Assembly (NCBI RefSeq): GCF_049347105.1
Contig: NZ_CP186334.1
Location: forward strand, 2,356,001 to 2,420,000
Direction: 5' to 3'
Length of the DNA: 64,000 nucleotides
From: Gaoshiqia hydrogeniformans
GTDB taxonomy: Bacteria > Bacteroidota > Bacteroidia > Bacteroidales > Prolixibacteraceae
Both the position numbers and the translations under genes were made by a program. Each line of letters opens with the position of its first letter. Position 1 is the first letter of the stretch. This document shows, piece by piece, positions 1-8,208 of this stretch. The notes beneath the pieces are model-generated. The model searched no databases, was not told the origin of the DNA, and saw only the letters and a list, made by a program, of their open reading frames with translations.

Positions 1-651
1 GTAGGCAAACCTTTTGGTGAGCTTTATACTAAAGGCTTTGTGAGAAATGACAATGGGGAAGTTATTGTTGATGCTACCGGGATGCCCAAAGTAATGACTT
101 CGGCCGATTTATACCTGGGAAACTTTAACCACGATTGGACAAGCGGATTTTCTAATTCATTCAATTATAAAAGGTGGCAGCTCAATTTCTTCATTGACCT
201 TAATTACGGGGGGTATCGCCAATCATCCACCGAATCGCAGATGATGTTTCATGGGACAAGCAAAGAAACATTGACCGGGCGGAAGGATGGAATTGTCGTG
301 CCGGGCGTAAAAGAAGATGGCACCGTTAATAATATCAAAGTTTCAGCGGAGGCTTATTACCAGTTACTGGGCGGAAGGGCAGGAAGCAACGCCGGCGAGA
401 TTTTCAACCATGAAGCAACAAACTCCAGATTACGTGAATTCTCAATCGGGTATTCGTTTCCAATGAGACAAGGTCTGATCAAGAACATCACTCTGTCGGC
501 AGTTGGTCGTAATCTTTTCTACTTCTACAACGGATGCGGCTGGTTTGATCCGGAAGGCACTTATGATACTACTGTGAACGGACAGGGAGGTGAAAGTGCT
601 TCACTCCCGGGAAGCAGGACATTGGGATTTAATTTAAAAGTCGGTTTCTGA
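1..651 (+). CDS. SusC/RagA TonB-linked outer-membrane protein, C-terminal fragment
   Basis: The frame is open from base 1, so the gene starts upstream of the window. The visible 216 residues are the last part of a SusC-type beta-barrel that imports oligosaccharides across the outer membrane. Seen: alternating aromatic/polar barrel strands, the typical late-barrel segment LREFSIGYSF, then NITLSAVGRNLFYF with a following WFDPEG, and the terminal strand GFNLKVGF ending in Phe, as required for BAM-dependent insertion. It is followed after a few bases by a SusD, the obligate partner. The TonB box, plug and signalling domains are outside the window. Identification rests on the C-terminal signature plus the SusD neighbour. 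Confidence 0.9.
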   Translation, partial: VGKPFGELYTKGFVRNDNGEVIVDATGMPKVMTSADLYLGNFNHDWTSGFSNSFNYKRWQLNFFIDLNYGGYRQSSTESQMMFHGTSKETLTGRKDGIVVPGVKEDGTVNNIKVSAEAYYQLLGGRAGSNAGEIFNHEATNSRLREFSIGYSFPMRQGLIKNITLSAVGRNLFYFYNGCGWFDPEGTYDTTVNGQGGESASLPGSRTLGFNLKVGF

Positions 652-677
652 TTTTGTTATCAAAAAATCTTAAAGAA

Positions 678-2297
678 ATGGAAAAGAAAATAAACAATAC
701 ACACCGTATTTTTCTGCATGTGTCTATTACATTGCTGCTAACAATGCTGTTGCCCTGTTGCACCGACAAGTTTGAAGAATATAATACGGACAAGAGTAAA
801 CTCATGGAAGTAACAGATTTTGATCTTGGTGGTTTGTTCGGAAAATCTCTTGGCAGTCAGTTCGAGAATATTAATTACAGCAGGGGAAAAGGGGTTGTTT
901 CCGACCATCTGTCAGGTTTTTTTACGTCTACTTACACTGTTTATGAGCAAAACACCATCAATGCAAGTTGGGTTACCCGAATCTGGGCAACCTATTATAC
1001 CGACGCGCTTCCTGCTCTCGTCGCTATCCTGAACCTGACAAAGGACAAAAAGCCGGTGTCATATTCAGTGGCAATGATCTGGAAGTGTTTCGTGATGCAA
1101 CGTGTAACCGATTATTGGGGACCGGTACCTTATACAGATGCTTCAAACGGAAAGGCGGTTACGCAGTACGAAAGTCAGAAGGATATTTACTACATGATGT
1201 TTCAGGACCTGACAAATGCTGTTCAAATACTTGAAAATGAACTAAAAAATCAGCCTAATTTGAATGTGTTTGGTTCGGCAGACATGATTTTTGACGGGAA
1301 AGTGGAGCAATGGGTCAAATTTGCCAATACCCTCCGTTTACGGATGGCCATTCGTATCTCAAATATTGATCCTGACAAAGCCCGTCAAGAAGCCGAAGCC
1401 GCTGTAAAAGGCAGCATGATTGAAGCCAATGATGACAATGCCATGTTGAAAACAACCCTGATTACGAGCGGGGGAAACGGATTGAGCAACATGTGGGCCT
1501 ATTTTCAGAACATTATGAGCGCCTCGATGGAGAGTCTTTTAAAAGGATATGACGACCCCCGTGTTGGCATATACTTTAACAGGGTTGACGCGGCTAATAT
1601 TGCAGCAAGTTTTCCTGAAGAGGTAAAGGGAAATGCAGGGGGATATCATGGTATGGCTAATGGGTACGAGTCGGTTTACGTGGCATTTCTCAGAGCGCAC
1701 TCGTTGGTAGGCGACAGATGGAAAGATGATAACTGGAATGTTACCCCAATCGACTACCTTCATGCGGCGGAGACTTGGTTTCTGAAAGCAGAAGGCGTCT
1801 GGAGGGGATGGAACATGGGAGCGGGGACAGCGAAAGAATTTTATGAGAAAGGAATTGAACTTTCCCTGAAGCAATGGAGGCCCGATCTTTCCGCCACTGC
1901 TGTTTCAAGTTACATCAATTCAACACAACTACCTGTTGCTCCTAATAACCATCCGTATTATGATCCTCCGATGACCGATATTCCTGTCAAATATTCAGAT
2001 AACCGGGAAAAACAATTCGAACAGATTATCACACAAAAGTGGTTGTCGATTTATCCTGAAAGTATGGAAGCCTGGGCAGAATACCGCAGAACCCGTTTGC
2101 CAAAACTATATGCAAAAAAATATTCAGGTAACGGAAATATTCTTCTTTCCAAAGGAATGATTATAACGCGTATGCCATATCCTGATTCGGAGAAGAACTC
2201 CCAGCCCGAAGAAATTGCCAAAGCAATCCAAATGCTCGGAGGCCCTGATCTTGAATCAACTCCCCTCTGGTGGGATGTGAACCCCAATGGAAATTAA
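678..2297 (+). CDS. SusD/RagB-like glycan-binding lipoprotein (SusD-like_2 type)
   Basis: Surface lipoprotein that forms the lid of the SusC transporter and binds the glycan. I start it at ATG 678 (539 aa) because a further-upstream TTG at 654 would only add residues before a good type II signal peptide. The lipobox is MLLPCC, about 29 residues in. Family signs: mature N-terminus CTDKFEEYNTD, the helical WATYYTDALPAL and RVTDYWGPVPYTD segments (TPR-like scaffold), LRLRMAIRIS, WFLKAEGVWRGW, and the C-terminal RMPYPDSEKN plus TPLWWDVNP, typical of the SusD-like_2 subgroup. It lies immediately downstream of the SusC fragment and is followed by a strong stem-loop, which may lower expression of the enzymes behind it. 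Confidence 0.93.
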   Translation: MEKKINNTHRIFLHVSITLLLTMLLPCCTDKFEEYNTDKSKLMEVTDFDLGGLFGKSLGSQFENINYSRGKGVVSDHLSGFFTSTYTVYEQNTINASWVTRIWATYYTDALPALVAILNLTKDKKPVSYSVAMIWKCFVMQRVTDYWGPVPYTDASNGKAVTQYESQKDIYYMMFQDLTNAVQILENELKNQPNLNVFGSADMIFDGKVEQWVKFANTLRLRMAIRISNIDPDKARQEAEAAVKGSMIEANDDNAMLKTTLITSGGNGLSNMWAYFQNIMSASMESLLKGYDDPRVGIYFNRVDAANIAASFPEEVKGNAGGYHGMANGYESVYVAFLRAHSLVGDRWKDDNWNVTPIDYLHAAETWFLKAEGVWRGWNMGAGTAKEFYEKGIELSLKQWRPDLSATAVSSYINSTQLPVAPNNHPYYDPPMTDIPVKYSDNREKQFEQIITQKWLSIYPESMEAWAEYRRTRLPKLYAKKYSGNGNILLSKGMIITRMPYPDSEKNSQPEEIAKAIQMLGGPDLESTPLWWDVNPNGN

Positions 2298-2334
2298 ACC
2301 CTGGGGATTCATTGACCCGTTGTATTGAGTTCTT

Positions 2335-2371
2335 CCGGACTAATGCAGTAACCAATTCTGTATTAGTCCGG
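2335..2371 (+). terminator. Stem-loop after susD, terminator or attenuator
   Basis: A 14-bp stem (CCGGACTAATGCAG with CTGTATTAGTCCGG, one G-U pair) around a 9-nt loop, 37 nt after the SusD stop. It is followed by TATTTATT rather than a pure T-run. Its position suggests partial termination between the transporter pair and the hydrolases. Confidence 0.6.
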
Positions 2372-2565
2372 TATTTATTGCTAAAGCGGTGGAAACAATA
2401 AACTGGTACTGATAAACGAAAAAAATTATGGTACAGCACGATGTGACAGATCTGCACGTTTACGACCGAAGGTATCAGCTCATCCCCGGATTTCTTTTTA
2501 CCTAACCCAATAATTTGAGATGCTTCCAATTGTGGCAGATTGATGAACCTATCGACATAAACCTG

Positions 2566-4914
2566 ATGAATATTACAACGATTTTTTTGTCCATTATTTT
2601 TCTGATAACAGAAGCTTTTGTACTGGCTCAATCTCCGGAAGAAGAAACCCCGGTCGACCTGGCCGATCCGCTGATTGACACTCAGCTCCCCCGATACGAT
2701 TATTTTGCGTCGGCTTCTGTTCCGTTCGGAATGGTAGCTTTAAGCCCCGACACGAAACATGGCGCCCTTTGGGATGCAGGTTATCGTTATAATGACGAAT
2801 ATATCCTCAACTTTTCGCATGTACACAATGCGCAGACTGCCGGTATCCCGCTTATGCCGGTAACAGGCCCTTGTAAAGGCCATCTTGGCTTCGATGCCTG
2901 TAAATCGCGCTTCGATCGCCAAAAAGAGACCGTCAGCCCAGGTTATCACAAGTTGTACCTCGACGATTACGGGATAACCGCTGAGCTTACTGCGACCTGC
3001 CGTGTAGGGATGCACCGTTATACTTTTCCCGCCACAGACGAAGGGCATCTGCTTTTCGACCTTGGGGCGGGTCTTGGGCCTACATTGATGTCGTATGCCT
3101 GGTGCCGCCGGGTGGCAGATGATGAAATAGAAGGTTATTCTGTAATGGCTCCTACTTTCAGAAGAAAAAAGCCATATATGGTGCATTTTGTCGCCCGTTT
3201 CAGTAAGCCGTTTGACCATTTTTCCGGATGGAAAAATAATGAACCGGTTGAGGCTGAGGCCGGATTGATAGCCGGAGAAAAGAGTGGGGCTTGTGTGACG
3301 TACCGAAACCTGAAAGAAGGGGACCCCATTCTTATAAAAGTAGGTGTTTCCTTCGTGAGCATGCAAAATGCAAGAATGAATATAGATGCCGAGTTGCCGC
3401 ACTGGGATTTCGACCAGGTGGTTGCCGAAGCCCGCGAAGCGTGGAACAGCTATTTGGGAAGGATACAGGTTGAAGGCGGCACGCGTAATCAACGGGTGAA
3501 ATTTTATACCGACCTGATGCACACGGCTATTGGCAAACGGGTGACCAGCGATGTAAATGGCACTTATCCGGATTGGACCGGACCGGAGCAGGTTATCCGG
3601 CAACTTCCTCTCGATAGTTCGGGAAAGCCGGTTCGCCCATTTCTTGATGCCGATGGTTTATGGGGAGGGCAATGGAACCTGAACATTTTATGGCCGCTTG
3701 TTTATCCTGAATACGGTAACTGGGTGGCCGAAACATTTCTCGATTATTACCGCAATGCCGGGACTATGGCCCGTGGTTCGTGGGGTGGAAATTATACCTA
3801 CGTAATGGTTGGTGACCAGACAACACCCCTTTTGGCCGCACTTTTATCAACCGGAAGGGCAACTTTTTCGCCTGAGCTTGCCTATGCTGCCGCCCGTAAG
3901 AATGCTTTTCCCGGCGGCATACGCGACCGTGCCGGGTACGAGGCCTCGCCTGAACCCGCAGGCGGGGGAATTGATTTGTATATCAAGAACGGGTTTATTC
4001 CGGTAGAGATATATCAACGGGGAGAAGGGATGCACCGGGGAGGGACTGCCATGACCCTTGAATATGCCTGGCAGGATTGGTGCCTTGCCCAAATGGCCAT
4101 GCAGCAAGGAAAAGAGGAAGATGCAAAAATATTTCTGAAACGTTCGGAAAACTGGAAGAATGTTTTTGATCCGGTTTCCGGATGGGCCCGTCCCCGTCAT
4201 TTGTCGGGAGAATGGATGGAACCGTTTTATCCTGTCAACACTGGTCAGAAAGGTTCGGCGACAGCTGGGTTTATTGAAGGAAACTCAGCGATTTACACTT
4301 TTTATGTTCCCCAGGATGTAACTGGGCTGATCACTGCTGTTAGAGGGAAAGAAGCCTTTGTTAAAAAGCTGGAATCCAATTTTGAGAAAGCCTGTCCTCA
4401 TCGTTTTTATTCTCCTGAATACAGCAAATGTTGGGTAGAATATCAGAACCAGCCTTCCTGTCACCTGGCCCACCTTTTCAGCTATGCAGGCGCACCCTGG
4501 AAAACGCAGTATTGGGTACGTCAGGTTAAGGAATTAACCTTTGGGGGGGCCGACCCATATAGCGGGTATAATGGAGACGACGATCAGGGGATGATGGGCG
4601 CGCTGGGGGTATTAATGGCAATCGGGCTGTTCGATGTGCAGGGATGTGTCGGACAGGCGCCTGAACTTGAGATTACCAGCCCTTTGTTCGAAAAAACGAT
4701 TATTGAATTTCCGTCGCTAAAGCAAGCCGGCGAAACAAGCCGATTTGAGATCGTGGTAAAACGCGGCCGTGCAGATGATGTATACATTCAGCGTACAAAA
4801 CTAAACGGACAAGTCCATAATAGTTTTAAACTGCCTGTCGCTGCTTTCTTTTCCGGAGGGATACTGGAAATTGAGCTGGGGCCTAAGCCCAACAAAAAGT
4901 GGGGAGTTGAATAA
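2566..4914 (+). CDS. GH92 family alpha-mannosidase-like glycosidase
   Basis: GH92 enzymes are calcium-dependent exo-alpha-mannosidases, usually periplasmic or surface-bound. ATG 2566 gives 782 aa and a clean Sec signal (hydrophobic core, then VLAQ), so the longer frame from 2515 was not used. Family signs: DPLIDTQLPRYDYF and SVPFGMVALSPDT near the N-terminus, the FSHVH segment, LEYAWQDWCLAQMA, EGNSAIYTFYVPQD (Glu571 matches the proposed general acid), and YNGDDDQGMMGALGVLMAIG (Asp671-673 match the Ca/base segment). Odd: the usual WDTFRT-type segment reads GGQWNLNILWPL here, and SVSKTLEYAYDDW becomes GGTAMTLEYAWQDW. The protein is a divergent GH92 and its sugar specificity should not be assumed. 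First hydrolase after SusCD. Confidence 0.85.
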   Translation: MNITTIFLSIIFLITEAFVLAQSPEEETPVDLADPLIDTQLPRYDYFASASVPFGMVALSPDTKHGALWDAGYRYNDEYILNFSHVHNAQTAGIPLMPVTGPCKGHLGFDACKSRFDRQKETVSPGYHKLYLDDYGITAELTATCRVGMHRYTFPATDEGHLLFDLGAGLGPTLMSYAWCRRVADDEIEGYSVMAPTFRRKKPYMVHFVARFSKPFDHFSGWKNNEPVEAEAGLIAGEKSGACVTYRNLKEGDPILIKVGVSFVSMQNARMNIDAELPHWDFDQVVAEAREAWNSYLGRIQVEGGTRNQRVKFYTDLMHTAIGKRVTSDVNGTYPDWTGPEQVIRQLPLDSSGKPVRPFLDADGLWGGQWNLNILWPLVYPEYGNWVAETFLDYYRNAGTMARGSWGGNYTYVMVGDQTTPLLAALLSTGRATFSPELAYAAARKNAFPGGIRDRAGYEASPEPAGGGIDLYIKNGFIPVEIYQRGEGMHRGGTAMTLEYAWQDWCLAQMAMQQGKEEDAKIFLKRSENWKNVFDPVSGWARPRHLSGEWMEPFYPVNTGQKGSATAGFIEGNSAIYTFYVPQDVTGLITAVRGKEAFVKKLESNFEKACPHRFYSPEYSKCWVEYQNQPSCHLAHLFSYAGAPWKTQYWVRQVKELTFGGADPYSGYNGDDDQGMMGALGVLMAIGLFDVQGCVGQAPELEITSPLFEKTIIEFPSLKQAGETSRFEIVVKRGRADDVYIQRTKLNGQVHNSFKLPVAAFFSGGILEIELGPKPNKKWGVE

Positions 4915-5035
4915 TGCTCTGATTTTCGCTTCTCTTCCTTTTATTAGTAAACGGAAGAATAGCAGGGTGTTGAATGAACCTTTGGTTGATCTTTTCAGCA
5001 CGTGTTCCGTATCAAAAGAATCAACAAAACGCAAA

Positions 5036-6448
5036 ATGAGAAAAAAACTTGTCCATATTGCCTTCCTCCTTATTCCTTGTTTCATTATTGGGTTTATACC
5101 CTTGATTGTTAACGGTCAGAACCATTGGAAAGCCGGGGTGGCACGCATAAAAATTACACCAACTACATCCTTATGGATGGCCGGGTATGCCGCTCGCACC
5201 CAGACTGCTGAAGGGAAATTGCACGATTTATGGGCAAAGGCGTTGTACCTTGAAGATGCACAAGCGAACAGGGCTTTGCTGGTTACCACTGATATATTGG
5301 GTTACACCCGCGATATGTCAGAAAAAATTTGTCGGGGCATCATGTCTGCTTCGGGTATAGAAAGGTCGCAGATTATTCTGAGCAGTACCCACACCCATTC
5401 AGGGCCGGTGCTGACCGATGCGCTGACCGACATTTACCCGATGAACGCTGAACAATGGGAAGAAGCAACTGCTTATACCGACTGGCTTGTACAGCAAATC
5501 ATCGAACTGGCTGCCAAAGCCATGAAACATCCCCGGTCAGTAGTTTTATCCTCGTCAAACGGGGCCGTCAGGTTTCAGGTAAACCGCCGGAATAATAAAG
5601 CATCAACCCTGCATCGGCAAACCAGTCTGGCTGGCCCAAACGATTATGCTGTCCCGGTGTTACGCGTTGCCGATGAAAAAGGGAAAATAATGGCTATTGT
5701 GTTTGGGTATGCTTGTCACCCGACCACTTTATTCGGTTACAAATGGTCGGGCGATTATGCCGGGATTGCCCAAATGGAAATAGAGAAAATGTACAAAGGA
5801 ACAAATGCAATGTTTTTTCAGGGTGCCGGTGCCGACCATGACCCCATCCCGCGGGGTAGCCTGCCTTTGGCTGTTCAGTATGGGAAAGAGCTGGCAGCAG
5901 CCGTTGAAAGGACATTGGCCGAAGAGATGCAACCATTGCTCCCCCAATTGCAAACAGCCTACAACGAAATCAGCTTAATGCTGAACCCCCCTCCGTTGCG
6001 AATGGAACTTGAAACGATGAAAACGCAGTTAAAAAGGTGGGAACGAACCTGGGCCGTGAGTATGTTGAAACGGATAGATCGGGGGGAAAACCTGATCAGC
6101 GAATATCCTTACCCGGTACAGATGTGGAACCTGGGAGGACAGCTAATGGCCGCGCTTGGCGGCGAACTGTTGGTTGATTATTCCATTCAGTTAAAAAAAA
6201 TATTCGGCGATAACTTGTTTGTGATGGGCTATGCCAACGATGTAATGGGGTATATTCCTTCTGAAACCGTGCTGGCCGAAGGTGGATATGAAGGCAGGTC
6301 TTCCCATAAGGTTTATGGCTTGCCGAATACATGGAACACCGGCATTCAGGAGCAAATACTGCGCGAAGTGGTACGCATGGCAAAAGACGAAGGGATGACC
6401 GATATTCCTGATATTGAAACTAAAGCAAATAAAATAATTAGTAATTAG
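5036..6448 (+). CDS. Ceramidase-fold (PF04734-like) secreted hydrolase, serine motif absent
   Basis: ATG 5036 gives 470 aa with a signal peptide ending near IVNGQ; the frame is open further upstream but that part has no signal character. Similar to the N-terminal domain of neutral/alkaline ceramidases: GVARIKITPT start, WMAGYAAR, ARALYLED-like segment, SSTHTHSGP (zinc ligands) and ACHPTT (zinc ligand). Where true ceramidases carry the GDxSPN nucleophile segment, this protein reads GAGADHDPIPR with no serine, and it lacks the C-terminal domain of the roughly 650-aa enzymes. Proteins of this shortened type are frequent in Bacteroidota and Planctomycetes, without an agreed substrate. I infer a metal-dependent hydrolase acting on a PUL product, not a proven ceramidase. 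Confidence 0.72.
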   Translation: MRKKLVHIAFLLIPCFIIGFIPLIVNGQNHWKAGVARIKITPTTSLWMAGYAARTQTAEGKLHDLWAKALYLEDAQANRALLVTTDILGYTRDMSEKICRGIMSASGIERSQIILSSTHTHSGPVLTDALTDIYPMNAEQWEEATAYTDWLVQQIIELAAKAMKHPRSVVLSSSNGAVRFQVNRRNNKASTLHRQTSLAGPNDYAVPVLRVADEKGKIMAIVFGYACHPTTLFGYKWSGDYAGIAQMEIEKMYKGTNAMFFQGAGADHDPIPRGSLPLAVQYGKELAAAVERTLAEEMQPLLPQLQTAYNEISLMLNPPPLRMELETMKTQLKRWERTWAVSMLKRIDRGENLISEYPYPVQMWNLGGQLMAALGGELLVDYSIQLKKIFGDNLFVMGYANDVMGYIPSETVLAEGGYEGRSSHKVYGLPNTWNTGIQEQILREVVRMAKDEGMTDIPDIETKANKIISN

Positions 6449-6496
6449 TTAGATATATTCAGAAAAGTAGGATGAATAAATTGAGTGGAACTATTT

Positions 6497-7354
6497 ATGA
6501 TGAAGAAAATAACCGAATTACCATCTCCGCACCGGCATCTTGAGAAAAAATCGGTTGGAGAATTAATCCGTTTGATCAATCAGGAAGACCAAACTGTAGC
6601 TATGGCAATTGCAAAGGTTTTGCCACAATTGGAAAGACTAATTAGCGCTATTGAAGAAAAGCTGAAAAGCGGGGGCCGGATGTTTTACCTGGGATGTGGA
6701 ACCGGAGGCCGCCTGGCAGTTTTAGATATAATTGAATTGTATAACACGTATGGCATTGAACGCGGTTTTATGAATGTCATCTTAGCCGGAGGTGTCGACC
6801 GTTTGGTCGAAGCCATTGAAGAACGGGAAGATAATACAGAAGAAGGGTGGAACGAACTGCTGAAGGAAGATATTTCGGCCAACGACATTGTAATCGGGAT
6901 TTCGGCCAGTGGCACAACTCCTTATGTGTTGGCAACACTTAAAAAATGCAAAGACCACGGTATTGCTACCGGTTCGATTGTTAATAATCCGCAATCGCCT
7001 ATATCAGAATATGCCGATTACCCGATTGAGATGGTGACTGGGCCCGAGTTTGTGACCGGGAGTACCCGTATGAAAGCCGGTACTTCGCAAAAAATGGTTT
7101 TCGACATGATCAGCACGGCCACCCTTATCCGGTTGGGAAGGGTCGAAGACAATAAAATGATCAATGTCAGGCTCATTAACGAGAAGGTAGTCGATCGTTC
7201 TGTCCGGATGATTATGGAACTGACTGGCATTGGCGAATACGAAAAAGCACGCGATATACTGCTGAAATGCGGAAATGTAAAGCGTTCGGTCGAGTATTAT
7301 AAATCGCAAGTTAATAACAGCAGGCAGGAGGTGTGTGATGATTGTGATAGCTGA
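6497..7354 (+). CDS. murQ: MurQ-like N-acetylmuramate-6-phosphate etherase (SIS domain)
   Basis: MurQ cleaves the lactyl ether of MurNAc 6-phosphate to give GlcNAc 6-phosphate and lactate in the cytosol. Two adjacent ATGs (6497 and 6500) are possible; a GTG at 6485 is less likely. Length is 285 aa, near the family norm of about 300. Seen: SIS domain with LGCGTGGRLAVLD, catalytic-type Glu80 (in DIIELYNTYG) and Glu111 (in EEREDN), GISASGTTPYV, and GSTRMKAGTSQKMV. Divergence: the canonical segment is close to LDASECPPTFG, so residues around the first catalytic Glu differ. It overlaps the downstream kinase by 17 nt, so the two are probably co-translated. Placement in a PUL rather than with peptidoglycan genes suggests a lactyl-ether or amino-sugar substrate from the degraded glycan. 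Confidence 0.78.
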   Translation: MMKKITELPSPHRHLEKKSVGELIRLINQEDQTVAMAIAKVLPQLERLISAIEEKLKSGGRMFYLGCGTGGRLAVLDIIELYNTYGIERGFMNVILAGGVDRLVEAIEEREDNTEEGWNELLKEDISANDIVIGISASGTTPYVLATLKKCKDHGIATGSIVNNPQSPISEYADYPIEMVTGPEFVTGSTRMKAGTSQKMVFDMISTATLIRLGRVEDNKMINVRLINEKVVDRSVRMIMELTGIGEYEKARDILLKCGNVKRSVEYYKSQVNNSRQEVCDDCDS

Positions 7355-8189
7355 CGGCGGATCAACAAAAACAAGCTGGTGTGTATTGGCAAACGGGAAG
7401 GTTTCAATACAATTCATCACCGAAGGGTACAACCCGTACTACATTACGCCCGATTATTTCACCGATTCGATGAAGCGGTCGTTGCCCGAAGGGTTTTCGC
7501 CTGGCGAGGTGGCCAAACTTTATTTTTATGGCGCCGGGTGTGCAGACGATAAATTTGAATTTATGACCGGTTTGCTGAAGTCCATTTTTACCAATGCCGA
7601 AGTTTTTATTGCGATGGACCTTCTGGCGGCGGCAAGGGCTTTACTGGGGCATTCGTCCGGGTTTGCGGCTATACTTGGCACTGGTACGAATAGTTGTCTT
7701 TACAATGGAAAAGTTGTGGCCCAAAATATTGATTCGCTTGGTTTTATGCTGGGCGACGAAGGAAGTGGAGCCTATATTGGCAAACAGCTTATTGCTGACT
7801 ACATCAGAGGGTATATACCTAAAAATATCCACGATCTTTTCTGGGAGAGATACCAATTAACCCCCGATAGGTTAATGGACACTGTTTATACCAAACCCTA
7901 TCCGAACAGGTTTTGTTCGGGTTTTGCCAGATTTGTGTCGGAACACATTGGTCAGAGCGATTATCTTTCACAATTGGCAAACAATGCTTTCGATACTTTT
8001 TTTAGGAATATTGTCGTCCGGTATCCTGATTATAAACACTATACTTTTAATTGTGTTGGAGCGGTAGGATACCATTTCTCAACACTATTGGGCAGCGTTG
8101 CCCAAAACTATGATATGCAATTGGGTAAGTTCCTGCTTGATCCTATGGAAGGATTAGTCGCGTATCATCTTTCTTCAGATAAAACCTAA
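7338..8189 (+). CDS. BadF/BadG-type N-acetylhexosamine kinase-like ATPase
   Basis: Cytosolic sugar kinase of the actin-like ATPase (ASKHA) fold, 283 aa. The start at ATG 7338 is supported by an AGGAGG at 7326-7331 six bases upstream, an unusually good ribosome-binding site for this phylum. Seen: phosphate-1 loop IADGGSTKTSW at the N-terminus, AILGTGTNSCLYNG (phosphate-2), GFMLGDEGSGAYIGK (sugar-binding signature of N-acetylglucosamine kinases) and VGAVGYHF (adenosine region). It likely phosphorylates the amino sugar that the overlapping MurQ-like enzyme then processes. The exact sugar (GlcNAc, MurNAc or other) cannot be read from sequence. Confidence 0.85.
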   Translation: MIVIADGGSTKTSWCVLANGKVSIQFITEGYNPYYITPDYFTDSMKRSLPEGFSPGEVAKLYFYGAGCADDKFEFMTGLLKSIFTNAEVFIAMDLLAAARALLGHSSGFAAILGTGTNSCLYNGKVVAQNIDSLGFMLGDEGSGAYIGKQLIADYIRGYIPKNIHDLFWERYQLTPDRLMDTVYTKPYPNRFCSGFARFVSEHIGQSDYLSQLANNAFDTFFRNIVVRYPDYKHYTFNCVGAVGYHFSTLLGSVAQNYDMQLGKFLLDPMEGLVAYHLSSDKT

Positions 8190-8208
8190 CCACAAAAAAT
8201 AGATTACC

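Noticed and set aside
654..677. Upstream TTG start for the first SusD
   Set aside because: ATG 678 gives a proper lipoprotein signal; the extension adds nothing recognisable.
2740..3603. Long open frame on the minus strand inside the GH92 gene
   Set aside because: Antisense shadow of a high-scoring coding gene; no start context or family features.
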